From Calothrix sp. CSU_2_0 (GTDB lineage: Bacteria > Cyanobacteriota > Cyanobacteriia > Cyanobacteriales > Nostocaceae): a stretch of DNA of 60,966 nucleotides. Location: the NCBI GenBank assembly GCA_012034595.1, contig JAAUPE010000023.1, forward strand, positions 1-60,966, written 5' to 3'. Shown in pieces: positions 1 to 9,686 of the stretch. The notes below the pieces were generated by a model. It was not told the DNA's origin, made no database searches, and saw only the letters and a program-made list of their open reading frames with translations. The stretch's first letter is position 1; each line of letters starts with the position of its first letter. Made by a program: the position numbers and the translations under genes.

Positions 1-564
1 TGATTGCAACACATCCAATGGTAGAGACGTAGCACTGCTACGTCTCTACAAATATCTATCTGTCGCGTTGTTTTTTTCAAATTGGTATAACTTTTTAATT
101 GCAGTCCTTAAATAAGTTACAGTCTAGCAACGCATTTTATCAAGTTATTTTTACACGGCTCCTCATTACTAATCATTTAATCATTTAGGTACTGTAAGGT
201 ACGACAGGTTTGAGCATTAGCAAGAACCAGAGAGAAGTTGGTGGGAGATTTATTCTTCCACCAAGCTACCCTTTAGAGAACGTCTAGTCTACGGCAGCGC
301 TCCACTGACGATGTAGCTTGCTTTCACGTTGCGCTCTGCGCTTCCCGCAGGGTAATGGTACATGGGAATAATCTAGATATATTAATGCTTCTAGCTGAAG
401 TTGACACCAATACTTTGGCAGAGATTCTGTGTTGTATTAAGTGGTTACGCAAAATTAAATATATACTGCGATTGCTTCGTTCCTCGCAATGACGAGGGTT
501 TGAGATTTTCGGAAAGTATAAATATTTTTGCACTACCACTTAAATCCACATCCCTAACCAATAA
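1..564. other. gene-free region rich in short repeats
   Basis: I see no convincing gene here. The stretch has a perfect palindrome at 21-49. At about 324-353 there is a G+C-richer patch with the words CTTCCCGCAGGGTA, which resembles 23367-23388. At about 392-412 is GAAGTTGACACCAAT, whose core recurs near 55555. At 467-493 is the word GATTGCTTCGTTCCTCGCAATG, common as an interspersed repeat in bacterial genomes. The open frames across it translate repeat DNA rather than a recognisable protein. Confidence 0.6.
21..49. repeat. perfect palindrome, GTAGAGACGTA family
   Basis: Fourteen-base arms (GTAGAGACGTAGCA and its exact complement) flank a single base. A second member with the same GTAGAGACGTA core lies at 9550-9586. 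It is likely an interspersed hairpin repeat; no poly-T tract suggests a dedicated terminator. Confidence 0.85.
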
Positions 565-1737
565 CTAATTATGCATTGCCCGCGCCAACTCTGCTGCAAC
601 TTCAGGACGGGAAAACTCTGGTGGTGGCAGTTCTCCTCGACGCAGCATTTCCCGCACCTTAGTACCCGATAAATGTACCCTTTCTTCAGGAGTGCTAGGA
701 CTAGTTTTTGTTGTTGCCATCTGCTTAGTACGCAAACAATAGAAAGCATGTTCAAACATCATCGGGGTAATACCCAATTCCCCAGGAGCAAACTCATCGA
801 AAATATATTGCGCGTCATAAGTGCCGTAATAGTCACCAACACCCGCATGATCGCGTCCAACGATAAAATGGGTGCAACCGTAATTTTTGCGAACTAGGGC
901 GTGGAAAATCGCTTCCCTGGGACCAGCATAGCGCATTGCCGCCGGATTAATCGCCAGAATCACCCGCTCCTTAGGATAATGATTTTCTAACAAAATTTCA
1001 TAGCAGCGCATCCGCACATCCGCAGGAATGTCATCTTCTTTTGTCGCACCAACCAAAGGATGTAAAAACAAGCCATCAACGGTTTCCATCGCGCATTTTT
1101 GAATATACTCGTGGGCACGGTGAATAGGGTTACGGGTTTGGAACCCTACGATAGTTCGCCAACCCTTCTCTGCAAACATTTTACGAGATGCGGCAGGGTC
1201 AATTTGATATTTAGGGAATAGGGGATGGGCATCCCGTTGAAAAAGCAACACATCACCTGCAAGATTTACTACACCCTGGTTGTAGAGAACCTTAACACCA
1301 GGATGCTTGTCATCATCAGTGCGGTAGACTTTGACAGCTTCGTGTTTTTTATCGTATGTATACTTCTCGGTTAGATGTAATACCCCAATATACTTACCTG
1401 CGGGATTATCCAAACGCACGTAACTACCTTCTTCGAGCAATGCTGCCACATCTGCCGATACGGATAAAGTTACAGGAATTGACCAAGCAGTACCATTGGC
1501 AAGGTGCATATCTTCGACAACACCATTGTAGTCAGCTTGGTTCATGAAGCCAGTCAAAGGGCTAAAACCACCAATGGCAATCATTTCCAAATCAGATACG
1601 GCACGTTCATCGAGTTGAACGCGGGGTAAAAAATCAGCCTTCGAGAGAAATTCTTCTTTTTGTACGGAAGTGGCGATGCGGTTGATTAACTCCCCTCCGT
1701 GGGGTGCAATGGCTTGTTTCTGGTGGCTTAATGTCAT
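565..1737 (-). CDS. sat: sulfate adenylyltransferase (ATP sulfurylase)
   Basis: This enzyme activates sulfate with ATP to adenosine 5'-phosphosulfate (APS) and pyrophosphate, the first step of assimilatory sulfate reduction in the cytosol. The 390-residue protein has the expected length for the single-domain bacterial/cyanobacterial form. An N-terminal PUA-like part is followed by the catalytic domain with the nucleotide-binding motif [11 protein letters not shown] near residue 200 and GRDHAGVG near residue 295. There is no fused APS-kinase domain. The ATG at 1735-1737 gives the family-typical N-terminus ([20 protein letters not shown]). It appears to be transcribed alone. A sulfurtransferase gene lies far away at 58.5 kb, so no sulfur operon is implied. 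Confidence 0.97.
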   Translation of the reverse strand: MTLSHQKQAIAPHGGELINRIATSVQKEEFLSKADFLPRVQLDERAVSDLEMIAIGGFSPLTGFMNQADYNGVVEDMHLANGTAWSIPVTLSVSADVAALLEEGSYVRLDNPAGKYIGVLHLTEKYTYDKKHEAVKVYRTDDDKHPGVKVLYNQGVVNLAGDVLLFQRDAHPLFPKYQIDPAASRKMFAEKGWRTIVGFQTRNPIHRAHEYIQKCAMETVDGLFLHPLVGATKEDDIPADVRMRCYEILLENHYPKERVILAINPAAMRYAGPREAIFHALVRKNYGCTHFIVGRDHAGVGDYYGTYDAQYIFDEFAPGELGITPMMFEHAFYCLRTKQMATTKTSPSTPEERVHLSGTKVREMLRRGELPPPEFSRPEVAAELARAMHN

Positions 1738-1933
1738 TTCCTGGGTGCGATCGCAATTGGCTAAATTATTTTATTTCAATATATTTACTAACTTATCAAA
1801 ATCTTGGTACGTAAAGAAAAAATAATGAAAAGAAAAATAATATCCGCGATCGCTTGGGTAAAGATGGAGACGACCGGGTTTTAGATAGATTAGAAGAGAT
1901 GCATAAATCTGAACAAAATCGTGCGGAGGAAAA

Positions 1934-2164
1934 ATGCACTATCGCTATAGTATGGTTATCCAATGGTCAGATGAGGATAAGTGCTATTTGGTACACTTAC
2001 CAGAATTTCCTTGGCAGAAATATCACACCCACGGCAAAACCTACGAGGAAGCGGCAAAACATGGACAAGAAGTCATTGAGTCGCTGATTGAATGGTATCA
2101 AGAACAGGGAAGAATATTACCCGAACCAATCGCTTTACCAGAAAAACCCTTAAAAGTTGCATAA
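1934..2164 (+). CDS. HicB-like small protein, solitary
   Basis: This 76-residue protein has the HicB antitoxin-type fold signature: an N-terminal strand region (YSMVIQWSDEDKCYLVHLPEF), a small turn, then TYEEAAKHGQEVIESLIEWY, which forms the helix. HicB proteins normally neutralise the HicA mRNA interferase, but no HicA-like gene is adjacent here. A true hicBA pair is at 49.3-49.7 kb. The start ATG follows GCGGAGGAAAA, a good ribosome binding site. A frame overlapping the 5' end (from 1854) would fuse extra residues upstream and has no recognisable homology. The protein may be an orphan antitoxin or a member of the broader HicB-like cyanobacterial family with a non-toxin role. Confidence 0.8.
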   Translation: MHYRYSMVIQWSDEDKCYLVHLPEFPWQKYHTHGKTYEEAAKHGQEVIESLIEWYQEQGRILPEPIALPEKPLKVA

Positions 2165-2174
2165 TTTTAATTAA

Positions 2175-2213
2175 AATTTACCCCTCCCGCTCGATTCTAG
2201 AAGGGGTAATTTT
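2175..2213. terminator. bidirectional terminator-like hairpin
   Basis: TTACCCCT (2178-2185) and AGGGGTAA (2202-2209) form a stem extended by AAAA/TTTT flanks. It lies between two convergent genes, the HicB-like gene ending at 2164 and mnmA ending at 2228. Position and the T-rich tails on both strands suggest a shared intrinsic terminator. Confidence 0.65.
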
Positions 2214-2227
2214 GGCTGGTCAAAACT

Positions 2228-3286
2228 TCAATCAAACTGCTCAATTATCCCACCACCAAGCACCTTTTCGCCGTCGTACCACACCGCCGCTTGCCCTGGT
2301 GTAATGCTAAACTGTGGCTCATCAAATACAATCCGCACGCGGGAATTTTCCAAAGGTACTACCGTCACTGGTACTGCCTTTGTTCGGTATCTCACTTGTA
2401 CTTCTGCCCGAATCGGACTTGATGGTTCGGCGATGGAAACCCAATTTACCCGATTTACCGTACATTCAGCCTTAGTCGCTTTGGTGCGATCGCCAACAAC
2501 AACCCTGTTATTAGCTGCATCAATGGAAATTACATACAACGGTTCTGCTGCGGCAATTCCCAAACCTTTCCGTTGTCCAATGGTGTAATGATGGATGCCA
2601 TCATGTTTACCCAAAACTTTACCATCAACATCAACGATTTCCCCTTCCTTGGGGGCAAGATACTTGTCTAAAAAAGCACGCATCGAGCCATTACTTTCCA
2701 CGAGGCACAAATCTTGACTTTCAGGCTTATCGGCGGTTTCTAGTTCTTTTTCCGCAGCAATTCGCCGGGTATCAGTCTTTTGTAATTCACCCAAAGGGAA
2801 AACAACGGCAGCGAGTATATCTTGTGCCAAATCGTAGAGGAAATATGTTTGGTCTTTGTTTCTGTCAAATGCCCGCATCAATTCGTATCGTCCCGTAGCT
2901 GGATTAAAGTTGATCCGAGCATAATGTCCGGTGGCGATTTTATCGCAGTCCAAATTTTCTCTGGAATAGTGGAGCATGGGAGCAAATTTCACAGATTTAT
3001 TGCACTGCGAACAAGGCAACGGTGTAATACCCGCGCTGTAACCCGTTACCAAATAATCGACAATATATTTTTGAAATACCTCACGGATATCGACTACGTG
3101 ATGGGGAACACCTAGCTGTTCGCAAAGTTTCGCAGCATCTACCATTCCTTCAGAGCAGCACTGACCTTTCCCTTTCATCAACCAAAGGGTCAAACCAATG
3201 ACTTCATAGCCCTGATTTTGGAGAAGTGCGGCGGCTGTTGAACTGTCAACGCCGCCAGAAAGACCAACGACGACTTTTTTCATCAC
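2228..3286 (-). CDS. mnmA: tRNA-specific 2-thiouridylase MnmA
   Basis: MnmA uses ATP and a persulfide sulfur donor to make the 2-thio group of wobble uridine 34 in tRNAs for Lys, Glu and Gln. The 352-residue protein starts with the PP-loop motif GLSGGVDSS (residues about 8-16). The catalytic cysteines are visible in PLPCSQCN (around residue 95) and ESQDLC (around residue 200). The C-terminal beta-barrel part ends normally ([11 protein letters not shown]). The start ([12 protein letters not shown]) has two adjacent ATGs and either could be used. The gene is convergent with the HicB-like gene. Confidence 0.97.
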   Translation of the reverse strand: MMKKVVVGLSGGVDSSTAAALLQNQGYEVIGLTLWLMKGKGQCCSEGMVDAAKLCEQLGVPHHVVDIREVFQKYIVDYLVTGYSAGITPLPCSQCNKSVKFAPMLHYSRENLDCDKIATGHYARINFNPATGRYELMRAFDRNKDQTYFLYDLAQDILAAVVFPLGELQKTDTRRIAAEKELETADKPESQDLCLVESNGSMRAFLDKYLAPKEGEIVDVDGKVLGKHDGIHHYTIGQRKGLGIAAAEPLYVISIDAANNRVVVGDRTKATKAECTVNRVNWVSIAEPSSPIRAEVQVRYRTKAVPVTVVPLENSRVRIVFDEPQFSITPGQAAVWYDGEKVLGGGIIEQFD

Positions 3287-3386
3287 CGTGATTTTGCCCT
3301 AGTTATCCTTTCTAAAATAACATTATTGATAGAAAAAGTCCGAAAAATTATGCTTTATTCTTTTCTGTTTATTTTATTACCTATTT

Positions 3387-4040
3387 CTAAATATTATCGG
3401 GGTCTACACCTAGAGAACGTAATTTTTCAGCTAATTTATCGGCGCGTTCTTCGGGTGTGAGCAAACGCTTTCCATCTTCTTTATACCAGTACAACCATTC
3501 TCGTGTAATACCTTGGTAAATTCCCCGTTCTATGCCGATTCCCAAACCTATTTCCGGTAGCCAAATTGGATTTCCTAGAAGTAATTGATACTCGCCATTG
3601 ACTAATTTATAAACTTCCAAACGTGCCTTTCTCCGACGACTCGGATTGTAAACGACGTAATATAAGACTTCTAATTTGGCATATTCATTTTTCTTAGTTG
3701 AATACTCACCACGATAAGTTTGCGATACAACCTCTAGTGCCAAAATCGGAACTTGCTCTTCTTCCCAAATAGCATAACTCAGACGAAGATTCTCATCCCA
3801 ATATCTCTCAACCCCCAAACTCAGAAACCCATCCGGTACGATCGCAGGTAAATTTGGGTCATAATAAACACCCATATCGACTCCAAAAAACCAGTCCATC
3901 CTCTCTGACCAAGCCATTGCTAAGACAGCCTTAAGTAAACTTGGAATTAAATCTTGGAGTTCGTTATCCACGGGGGTATCATCAGAGTCGGGCAATTCTT
4001 CAGAAGAAGGAAAGCAAGATAAAGGATTGTACTCTAGCAT
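3387..4040 (-). CDS. Uma2 family (DUF820) endonuclease-like protein
   Basis: This 217-residue protein belongs to the Uma2/DUF820 family, greatly expanded in cyanobacteria and predicted to have a PD-(D/E)XK nuclease fold. Visible parts are the region AIVPDGFLSLG, the glutamate in ILALEVVS, and a K-rich segment (STKKNEYAKLEVLYYVV) that corresponds to the usual core. The C-terminus carries the charged tail typical of the family (PEERADKLAEKLRSLGVDPD). The biological role of Uma2 proteins is not settled; links to mobile DNA or defence have been proposed. Two further members lie in this window, at 35.7 kb and as a fragment at 28.4 kb. Confidence 0.85.
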   Translation of the reverse strand: MLEYNPLSCFPSSEELPDSDDTPVDNELQDLIPSLLKAVLAMAWSERMDWFFGVDMGVYYDPNLPAIVPDGFLSLGVERYWDENLRLSYAIWEEEQVPILALEVVSQTYRGEYSTKKNEYAKLEVLYYVVYNPSRRRKARLEVYKLVNGEYQLLLGNPIWLPEIGLGIGIERGIYQGITREWLYWYKEDGKRLLTPEERADKLAEKLRSLGVDPDNI

Positions 4041-4224
4041 GGTTGTTCAAGGGTTTTGACAATCCAGGATATTTGGCTATTTCAAATTTTATTCACATTT
4101 TAACTCGAACTAACTCAAAAAAATAAGGTGAGCAATGCCCACCCTATATATATAAATGCTAATTTGAAAAATTAAAGATTATGAGATATTTTTTAATTCC
4201 TAACTCATAACTTCTAACTTTAAA

Positions 4225-6069
4225 CTAAGCAAAAGCTGCGGTTTGTACGTCATTGTTAGCAAGCAAATCTTGCAACTCTTCCGCGTCCACAGTTTCCTTG
4301 TCAACCAGCATTGCTGCAAGTTGATCGAGGACATGCTTATTACCAACTAATACATGCTTGGCGCGATCGTAAGCTACATCAACTAACTTGCGGACTTCCC
4401 CATCAATTGCCGATGCGGTTTCTTCCGAGAAGTCCCGTTCTGACATGATATCCCGTCCCAAGAACATGTTACCTTGCTGGCGACCAAGGGCAACGGGTCC
4501 GAGTGTATCGCTCATCCCGAAGCGCATCACCATTTGCCGAGCTACCCGTGCGACTTGTTGTAAGTCTCCAGAAGCACCTGTAGTTACTTCCTCGTCACCA
4601 AAGATTAATTCTTCAGCAATACGTCCACCCAAGGCAACTGCCATTTGATTTTCCAAATAAGAGCGGCTGTAAAGTCCGCTATCCATTCTGTCTTCGGAAG
4701 GGGTAAACCAGGTTAAACCACCTGCACGACCGCGAGGAATGATGCTAATTTTTTGTACGGGGTCATAGTCGGGCATTAATGCACCAACTAATGCGTGTCC
4801 AGCTTCGTGGTAAGCTACCAATAGCTTGCGGCGTTCGCTCATCACCCGGTCTTTCTTCTCTGGACCAGCTAAAACGCGATCGATCGCATCGTTAATTTCG
4901 TCCATCGAAATTTCCGTCAAGTTGCGACGTGCTGCCAAAATTGCCGCTTCGTTGAGCAAGTTGGACAAGTCTGCACCTGTAAAGCCAGGACTACGACGGG
5001 CAATTCTGTCGATATCTACATCTTTACCTAATGTCTTACCGCGTGCGTGAACCTTGAGGATTTCCACACGTCCAGCGTAGTCGGGACGGTCTACAACTAC
5101 TTGACGGTCAAAACGTCCGGGACGCAATAAGGCAGCGTCGAGTACGTCGGGACGGTTGGTAGCTGCGATGATGATGATTCCGGTGTTACCTTCAAAACCA
5201 TCCATTTCGGTAAGTAACTGGTTCAAGGTTTGTTCGCGTTCGTCGTTACCACCACCTAAACCAGCACCACGCTGACGACCTACTGCGTCAATTTCATCGA
5301 TGAAGACGATACAAGGTGCGTTTGCTTTTGCTTGCTCAAATAAATCGCGGACGCGGGATGCACCCACACCAACGAACATTTCCACAAATTCCGAACCGGA
5401 GATGGAGAAGAACGGTACACCTGCTTCACCAGCAACTGCACGTGCTAGCAGGGTTTTACCAGTACCAGGAGGACCGACTAATAATACACCTTTAGGAATT
5501 TTTGCACCAACTGCGGTAAAGCGATCGGCGTTTTTGAGGAAGTCTACTACTTCATTCAGTTCGAGTTTAGCTTGGTCGATACCCGCAACGTCACCGAAGG
5601 TAACTTGGGTTTGGGGTTCCATTTGTACCCTGGCTCGCGATTTACCAAAGTTCATCGCTTGGCTACCGGGACCATTTTGAGCGCGACGCAGCAGGAAGAA
5701 TAAACCTACTAATAGCAATACTGGGAAAAATAAGCTGCTAAGTGCCTTGAACCAGAATCCTTCGTCGGTTTGGGGCAATACGCTAATATCTACTTTTTTC
5801 TCGGCAAGCGTATTAATTAATGTTTGGTCGTCATTTACCAAGGTGACTGCAACTTGGTTGCCGTTTTGAGTTTTGACGATCGCACCACTGCGATCGGCAT
5901 AGAGTTTGACTTGAACGACGTTACCTTTGTCAACTTCTTCTAGAAATTGGCTATAACGCCATGTGTCTCTATTTGGAGGCTTTTGGTCAAAGAATGCTGT
6001 CCCTAACGCAATCACAACTATAAACAGTAGGGCGTATAGACCCGCATTTCTCCATCTTTTGTTATTCAC
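4225..6069 (-). CDS. ftsH: ATP-dependent zinc metalloprotease FtsH
   Basis: This is a membrane-bound AAA+ protease that degrades damaged membrane proteins. In cyanobacteria some FtsH copies remove photodamaged D1 from photosystem II, while others are essential housekeeping forms. The 614 residues show TM1 (about 11-27), a small lumenal/periplasmic domain, TM2 (about 108-127), Walker A GPPGTGKT near 200, Walker [11 protein letters not shown], the second region of homology, and the zinc site HEAGH near 420. The length is normal and the frame intact. About 300 bases upstream (6070-6367) separate it from a decayed ftsH copy at 6368-6754, which shares the N-terminal layout, so the locus looks like an old tandem duplication. 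Confidence 0.97.
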   Translation of the reverse strand: MNNKRWRNAGLYALLFIVVIALGTAFFDQKPPNRDTWRYSQFLEEVDKGNVVQVKLYADRSGAIVKTQNGNQVAVTLVNDDQTLINTLAEKKVDISVLPQTDEGFWFKALSSLFFPVLLLVGLFFLLRRAQNGPGSQAMNFGKSRARVQMEPQTQVTFGDVAGIDQAKLELNEVVDFLKNADRFTAVGAKIPKGVLLVGPPGTGKTLLARAVAGEAGVPFFSISGSEFVEMFVGVGASRVRDLFEQAKANAPCIVFIDEIDAVGRQRGAGLGGGNDEREQTLNQLLTEMDGFEGNTGIIIIAATNRPDVLDAALLRPGRFDRQVVVDRPDYAGRVEILKVHARGKTLGKDVDIDRIARRSPGFTGADLSNLLNEAAILAARRNLTEISMDEINDAIDRVLAGPEKKDRVMSERRKLLVAYHEAGHALVGALMPDYDPVQKISIIPRGRAGGLTWFTPSEDRMDSGLYSRSYLENQMAVALGGRIAEELIFGDEEVTTGASGDLQQVARVARQMVMRFGMSDTLGPVALGRQQGNMFLGRDIMSERDFSEETASAIDGEVRKLVDVAYDRAKHVLVGNKHVLDQLAAMLVDKETVDAEELQDLLANNDVQTAAFA

Positions 6070-6367
6070 CGAGGTCGATCCTCCTGTACTTTTTATGCAT
6101 TTCTCTTAACGTAGAGAATTACGTTGTCTCTTCTGGGAATGGAAGCTAGTAATTAAGAATTATATTAACTTATCTTAAGGTATCGCATAATGCCTTAATT
6201 TTCATGTACCAAGAAAAATTCTGTGTTTGTTGGGGATCGAGTCGCTGGGATTGTAATTATAGCCAGGTTGTAAGGTATGTGCTTGGGTACTTCTGGACGG
6301 TTTTCACTACAAAGTGCCTGTTTCGTTGTTCTTCAGAGTCGGACTAGGATTGTTAACTGCAGATTTT

Positions 6368-6754
6368 TTAGATAGCTTTAATTATCAAAAAAAATAAACT
6401 GATAAATGGCAAGATTGGAAAGATTAAGCTTTGGAAGGTTCTAAACCAAAAGTTTTCGTAGCTTTAAGGCAAAATGCTAATATCAACACCCTTACTGGTA
6501 AGCTTGGAAATTAATGTCGGGTCGTCTTTCAAATTGACAATCACACTATCGCTAGTTTTTGGTTCGACTAAAGCCACTTTCCGATCTTGGCTAATTTTGA
6601 CTGATGCGACGTTGCCTTTTTCGACTTGCTGGATAAACTGGCTGTAATCCCATGATTTGCGTTTTGATGGTGGTTTGTCAAAAAAAGCTGTCCCTAATGC
6701 AATACAGACAATAACTAATAAGCACAATGCAAAATAGCGCATATTGTTGTACAC
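6368..6754 (-). pseudogene. ftsH paralogue remnant, N-terminal part only
   Basis: An open frame of 96 residues (6464-6754) matches the N-terminus of the neighbouring FtsH: TM1 ([20 protein letters not shown]), then the SYSQF-type and GNVASVKI segments, then GVDISILP. It stops at TAA (6464-6466) where the neighbour has CAG for Q. Reading through that stop in the same frame continues the homology (SYENFWFRTFQSLIFP, then ILPFISLFFLIIKAI) across TM2 to a second stop at 6368-6370. No AAA or protease domain follows. The first stop fits a C-to-T change in a CAA codon. It is either a dead copy or, less likely, a short membrane protein that could interfere with FtsH hexamers. Confidence 0.88.
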
Positions 6755-6862
6755 CTTTCTATTAGTGGTTTATCTCCAAAGTATTGTAGAATATTCCCAC
6801 TTTGCTTTAGATACTTACAGAAATAAAATATTCCGACCATCGATTTACCATATCATTATTAA

Positions 6863-6882
6863 GGGCGGGAAAACCCCGCCCC
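6863..6882. repeat. GGGCGGG/CCCCGCCC palindrome
   Basis: GGGCGGG, four A, CCCCGCCC, followed by CTACAA. Related hairpins with the same ending occur at 36684-36702 and, less perfectly, near 19910. It lies downstream of the broken pabC gene in the leftward direction and may act as a terminator as well as being an interspersed repeat. Confidence 0.7.
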
Positions 6883-6916
6883 TACAATCAATTTGGTCAA
6901 TATATTTATTGTTTGC

Positions 6917-7746
6917 TTATAAAAACATTTTTTGTAACTGTTTTAAACAACGATGGTGAGGATTATATTTTAATGTGCTTGTAGGTTGAATAATGGTGTG
7001 AATAGGGATAATTTCGACTACAGAATTACTGTAAGCGATCGCTTCTAAGCTATTTACTAATTCTGGTGTCCAGGGTTGTTCGCGAATCTGTTGGTGTTGG
7101 TTCGTGAAAGCATTGAGAAGGTGCGATCGCATGACTCCCGGTAATATTTTCCCATCAGTTGGAGGTGTCCACCAATATCCATCTTTCCATCCCCAAAGAT
7201 TACCTGTTGTGGTTTCTAGCCAATTCCCCGATTCATCTACAAATATCGCTTCCTGAGAATTATAATTTTCAGCTATTGATTTGGATAACCAAGATGTGAG
7301 ATAATTCCCTGTCTTGTAATTGGCTAGCGATCGCTTTAAGGTGGGTGATTTGCACCATGGCGATAAATCTGAACTGGCAATGATTGCTGAAATTCCGTTT
7401 TTTGTCTTTCTGCTAAATCTTGGGGTAGATTTCTCCCTGTTATCCATTCTTTACCATCTGGAAAAACCGTAATTCGCAGCACGGGAAAGTGTTGTTTCAT
7501 GACTTGGCAACCTTGGTATATTTGGTTGTAGTTGGGTTGCTGCCAGTTGAGATGTGGATTGAAAAAATCTATAGAAGTTTTAATGCGTTCAATGTGCATT
7601 TCCCAGTTTGTGAGAGGGTTGCTGAGGGAGTTATTGTAAATTCGCAGCGTTGTAAATGTAGTCGCACCGTAAAGTAAACCTGGATTATTAATATCGAGTT
7701 CGATGGTTTGGGAATTAATTAATTTATTGTTATACCAAAAATAAAT
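6917..7746 (-). pseudogene. pabC: aminodeoxychorismate lyase / class IV aminotransferase, frameshifted
   Basis: The product would be a class IV PLP enzyme like PabC, which releases p-aminobenzoate from aminodeoxychorismate for folate synthesis. Upstream residues WYNNKLINSQ, LDINNPGLLYGATTFTTLR and MHIERIKTSI read in one frame down to about 7404. The rest (ISAIIASSDLSP, SPTLKRSLANYKTGNYL, ETTTGNLW, ILPGVMR, and the C-terminus) reads in another. The switch falls at a six-base T run (7398-7403 on the plus strand). There is also no ATG/GTG/TTG at the N-terminus: the frame opens right after a stop with ATT (7744-7746) followed by YFWYNN. ATT starts are rare, so the start may be mutated too. Class IV members are hard to split, and D-amino acid or branched-chain aminotransferase are alternatives. 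Confidence 0.75.
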
Positions 7747-7914
7747 TTAACCTCTTATATTCAAATTTAAATATTTGTTTGCTTGCTGAATCTGTCTGCT
7801 TCAGAATAATAATTACTAGCAAATGCTTTATCAGCTTTTTGCTAATTTGCTTCTGACTCCTCCCCATCAAGAAATAATTACAAAAGCTAATTTTGTGAGA
7901 ATTAACTAACTAAA

Positions 7915-8291
7915 TTAACTAACGCATTTTGTGGTTCTCAATTCCATTGCATCAGAAATAAAACACGAACCACCATATTTATTGAGGACATTACGAATTA
8001 CCTCAGATGCGATCGCAATTTTTCGGGTTGACAAAAGGCAATAATATAGACATTATCGAGCATTGTCATCGCTAAATCGTGCTTACCATCTTGCCGTCTA
8101 CTTGTTCCAGCAACATCACGAATTACCGTACAACCTTCGATTTCTGCTTTTTCTAAACCTTGTAAAATTTTTCCGAGTTCAACGTAGTTGGCAATGATTT
8201 CAATGCGTTTAACTGGCAACATAATTTGTAATTTTTCTCTCAACTTATTTCCCAATCTATACCCAAATTTATATCCTAAATCTATGTCCAA
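7915..8291 (-). CDS. sbtB: SbtB-type PII-like protein (frameshift near C-terminus)
   Basis: SbtB is a trimeric PII-like protein that binds adenyl nucleotides and regulates the bicarbonate transporter SbtA. The core reads KRIEIIANYVELGKILQGLEKAEIEGCTVIRDVAG, with the T-loop region after it, then LDNVYIIAFC. The open frame ends at 7998, but shifting frame at an A run (plus-strand T run 8019-8023) restores a family-like C-terminus (IRNVLNKYGG, CFISDAMELRT) ending at TAA 7915-7917. The start at 8291 overlaps the end of sbtA by 10 bases, but an internal ATG at 8222 (MLPVKRIEII) matches the usual N-terminus better. The cysteine-rich C-terminal motif of classical SbtB is not obvious. Confidence 0.8.
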
Positions 8292-9253
8292 AAAATATTA
8301 ATTATGTACAAATAAAGTGGGATTCCAATAATAATATTAAAAGGGAAAGTTACTGCCAGAGCAGTTGATACATAAAGACTGGGATTTGCTTCGGGAACGG
8401 TAATTCGCATCGCTGCGGGTACAGCAATATAGGAAGCACTTGCACACAACACCGAAAACAATAAGGTATCTCCCTGCTGCAAACCGATCAATTTAGCGAT
8501 AGATAATCCGATGACTGCATTAACAACGGGAGTAATTATAGCAAAGGAAATCAGGAAAACCCCTGTTTTTTGCAAATCTTTGATTCTTTTAGCTGCAACA
8601 AGTCCCATATCAAGTAAAAAGAAGGTAAGAACTCCGTAAAACATGTCTTGGGTAAAGGGTTTTAATTTTTCCCAACCACTTTCTCCAGTTAATAAACCCA
8701 TCACTAAACTACCGACAAGCAAATACACAGAACTGTTGAGAGTCGCTTCGTGCAATACTTCCTTCCAAACAAACTCACTTTTTTCCTGTTTGACTGCAAA
8801 TACATTCACTAAAATTAAACCGATGATAATTGCTGGGGATTCCATCAGTGCCAAAGCTGCCACCATAAAACCATCAAAGCTAATATTCAGTTGGGTTAGG
8901 AAGGAACCTGCGGTAATGAAAGTGACTGCACTAATTGAACCGTATGTCGATGCGATCGCAGCTGCATTATAAGCATCAAGTTTCACCCTGAGAATAAAAA
9001 AGCTGTATATCGGCACTATTATTGACATGAATACTGCTGCTAGTATTGTCAAAACTACGTCTTGACTCACACCACTTTTAATCAGTTCCACTCCTCCTTT
9101 AAACCCAATCGCAAATAATAAGTATAAGGAGAACAACTTAGGTAAAGGAGGAGGAATTTCTAAATCTGATTTGAGAAATACTGCGAGCATCCCTAAGAAA
9201 AAAGCTAAAACTGGTGGATTTAAGATGTTTGATAATATAAGACTGACATCCAT
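8282..9253 (-). CDS. sbtA: sodium-dependent bicarbonate transporter, SbtA family
   Basis: This is a polytopic membrane permease of the SbtA family (PF05982), which imports bicarbonate with sodium for the carbon-concentrating mechanism. The 323 residues form about ten hydrophobic segments in two inverted halves, with family features such as AIGFKGGVELI and SASYIAVPAAMRITVPEANPS. It is shorter than the roughly 370-residue Synechocystis protein because the central cytosolic loop is only about 15 residues (VKQEKSEFVWKEVLHE), so it belongs to a more divergent branch. It overlaps the downstream sbtB-like gene, which supports an SbtA-SbtB unit. Transport specificity is inferred from family and context, not shown. 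Confidence 0.88.
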   Translation of the reverse strand: MDVSLILSNILNPPVLAFFLGMLAVFLKSDLEIPPPLPKLFSLYLLFAIGFKGGVELIKSGVSQDVVLTILAAVFMSIIVPIYSFFILRVKLDAYNAAAIASTYGSISAVTFITAGSFLTQLNISFDGFMVAALALMESPAIIIGLILVNVFAVKQEKSEFVWKEVLHEATLNSSVYLLVGSLVMGLLTGESGWEKLKPFTQDMFYGVLTFFLLDMGLVAAKRIKDLQKTGVFLISFAIITPVVNAVIGLSIAKLIGLQQGDTLLFSVLCASASYIAVPAAMRITVPEANPSLYVSTALAVTFPFNIIIGIPLYLYIINIFWT

Positions 9254-9428
9254 AATCCACTAAATCCTTTTCGTGCGATCGTTTAATAATTGTTTCTAAG
9301 TTAGTTTTGCACGATATGGGAGAATTGCGATAGTTAGGGGTATATTTTTTGCGCTTCAACTAGCCCGATTTATCGTAAATATTTTTGTCCAGTTACTTAG
9401 GAATGAGAATTTAATAACTTACATGTAT

Positions 9429-9491
9429 TTGTGGTACGGGCATCTTGCCCGTTGTAATATTCTAAGTGCAGGCAGGATGCCTGCTCCACAA
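9429..9491. repeat. interspersed inverted repeat bounded by TTGTGG/CCACAA
   Basis: Outer arms TTGTGG and CCACAA enclose two small internal hairpins (CGGGCATCTTGCCCG and GGCAGGATGCCTGC). A diverged relative with GGAATGGGCAGGAAAGCCCG is at about 51921. This looks like a miniature interspersed element rather than a gene. Confidence 0.7.
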
Positions 9492-9549
9492 GAAAAATTG
9501 CACTTTATTTAATCCACATTCCTTAATAACTTTTAAATAAACCCGGAAT

Positions 9550-9586
9550 ATTTGTAGAGACGTAGTACTAATACGTCTCTACAAAT
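9550..9586. repeat. perfect palindrome, GTAGAGACGTA family
   Basis: Fifteen-base perfect arms (ATTTGTAGAGACGTA) flank GTACTAA. It shares its core with the palindrome at 21-49. Confidence 0.85.
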
Positions 9587-9686
9587 CAAAAAATTGTAAC
9601 GGTTCTAAGTTGATTTGAATATATGTTGCGATTGAGTATACCGTAGGGAAATAGACGGTTATTTGCCCTAATTTATTTGCCCTAAT

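Larger units (their letters stand above)
9254..9686. other. gene-free region upstream of sbtA with two palindromic repeats
   Basis: No gene was found. The region separates the sbtA promoter side (up to about 9400) from the 3' end of the HAD gene. It carries two distinct inverted-repeat elements, at 9429-9491 and 9550-9586, and a duplicated word (TTTGCCCTAA, near 9661-9685) just after the HAD stop codon. Confidence 0.6.

Noticed and set aside
324-539. Open frame of 71 codons near the left end containing HCEERSN
   Set aside because: It translates an interspersed repeat (GATTGCTTCGTTCCTCGCAATG) and neighbouring repeat DNA.
1854-2087. Frame overlapping the HicB-like gene
   Set aside because: It overlaps in another frame, lacks a recognisable domain, and the HicB-like reading is much better supported.
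6464-6754. Functional short FtsH-like protein
   Set aside because: Homology continues past the stop codon through TM2, so the simplest reading is a truncated pseudogene.
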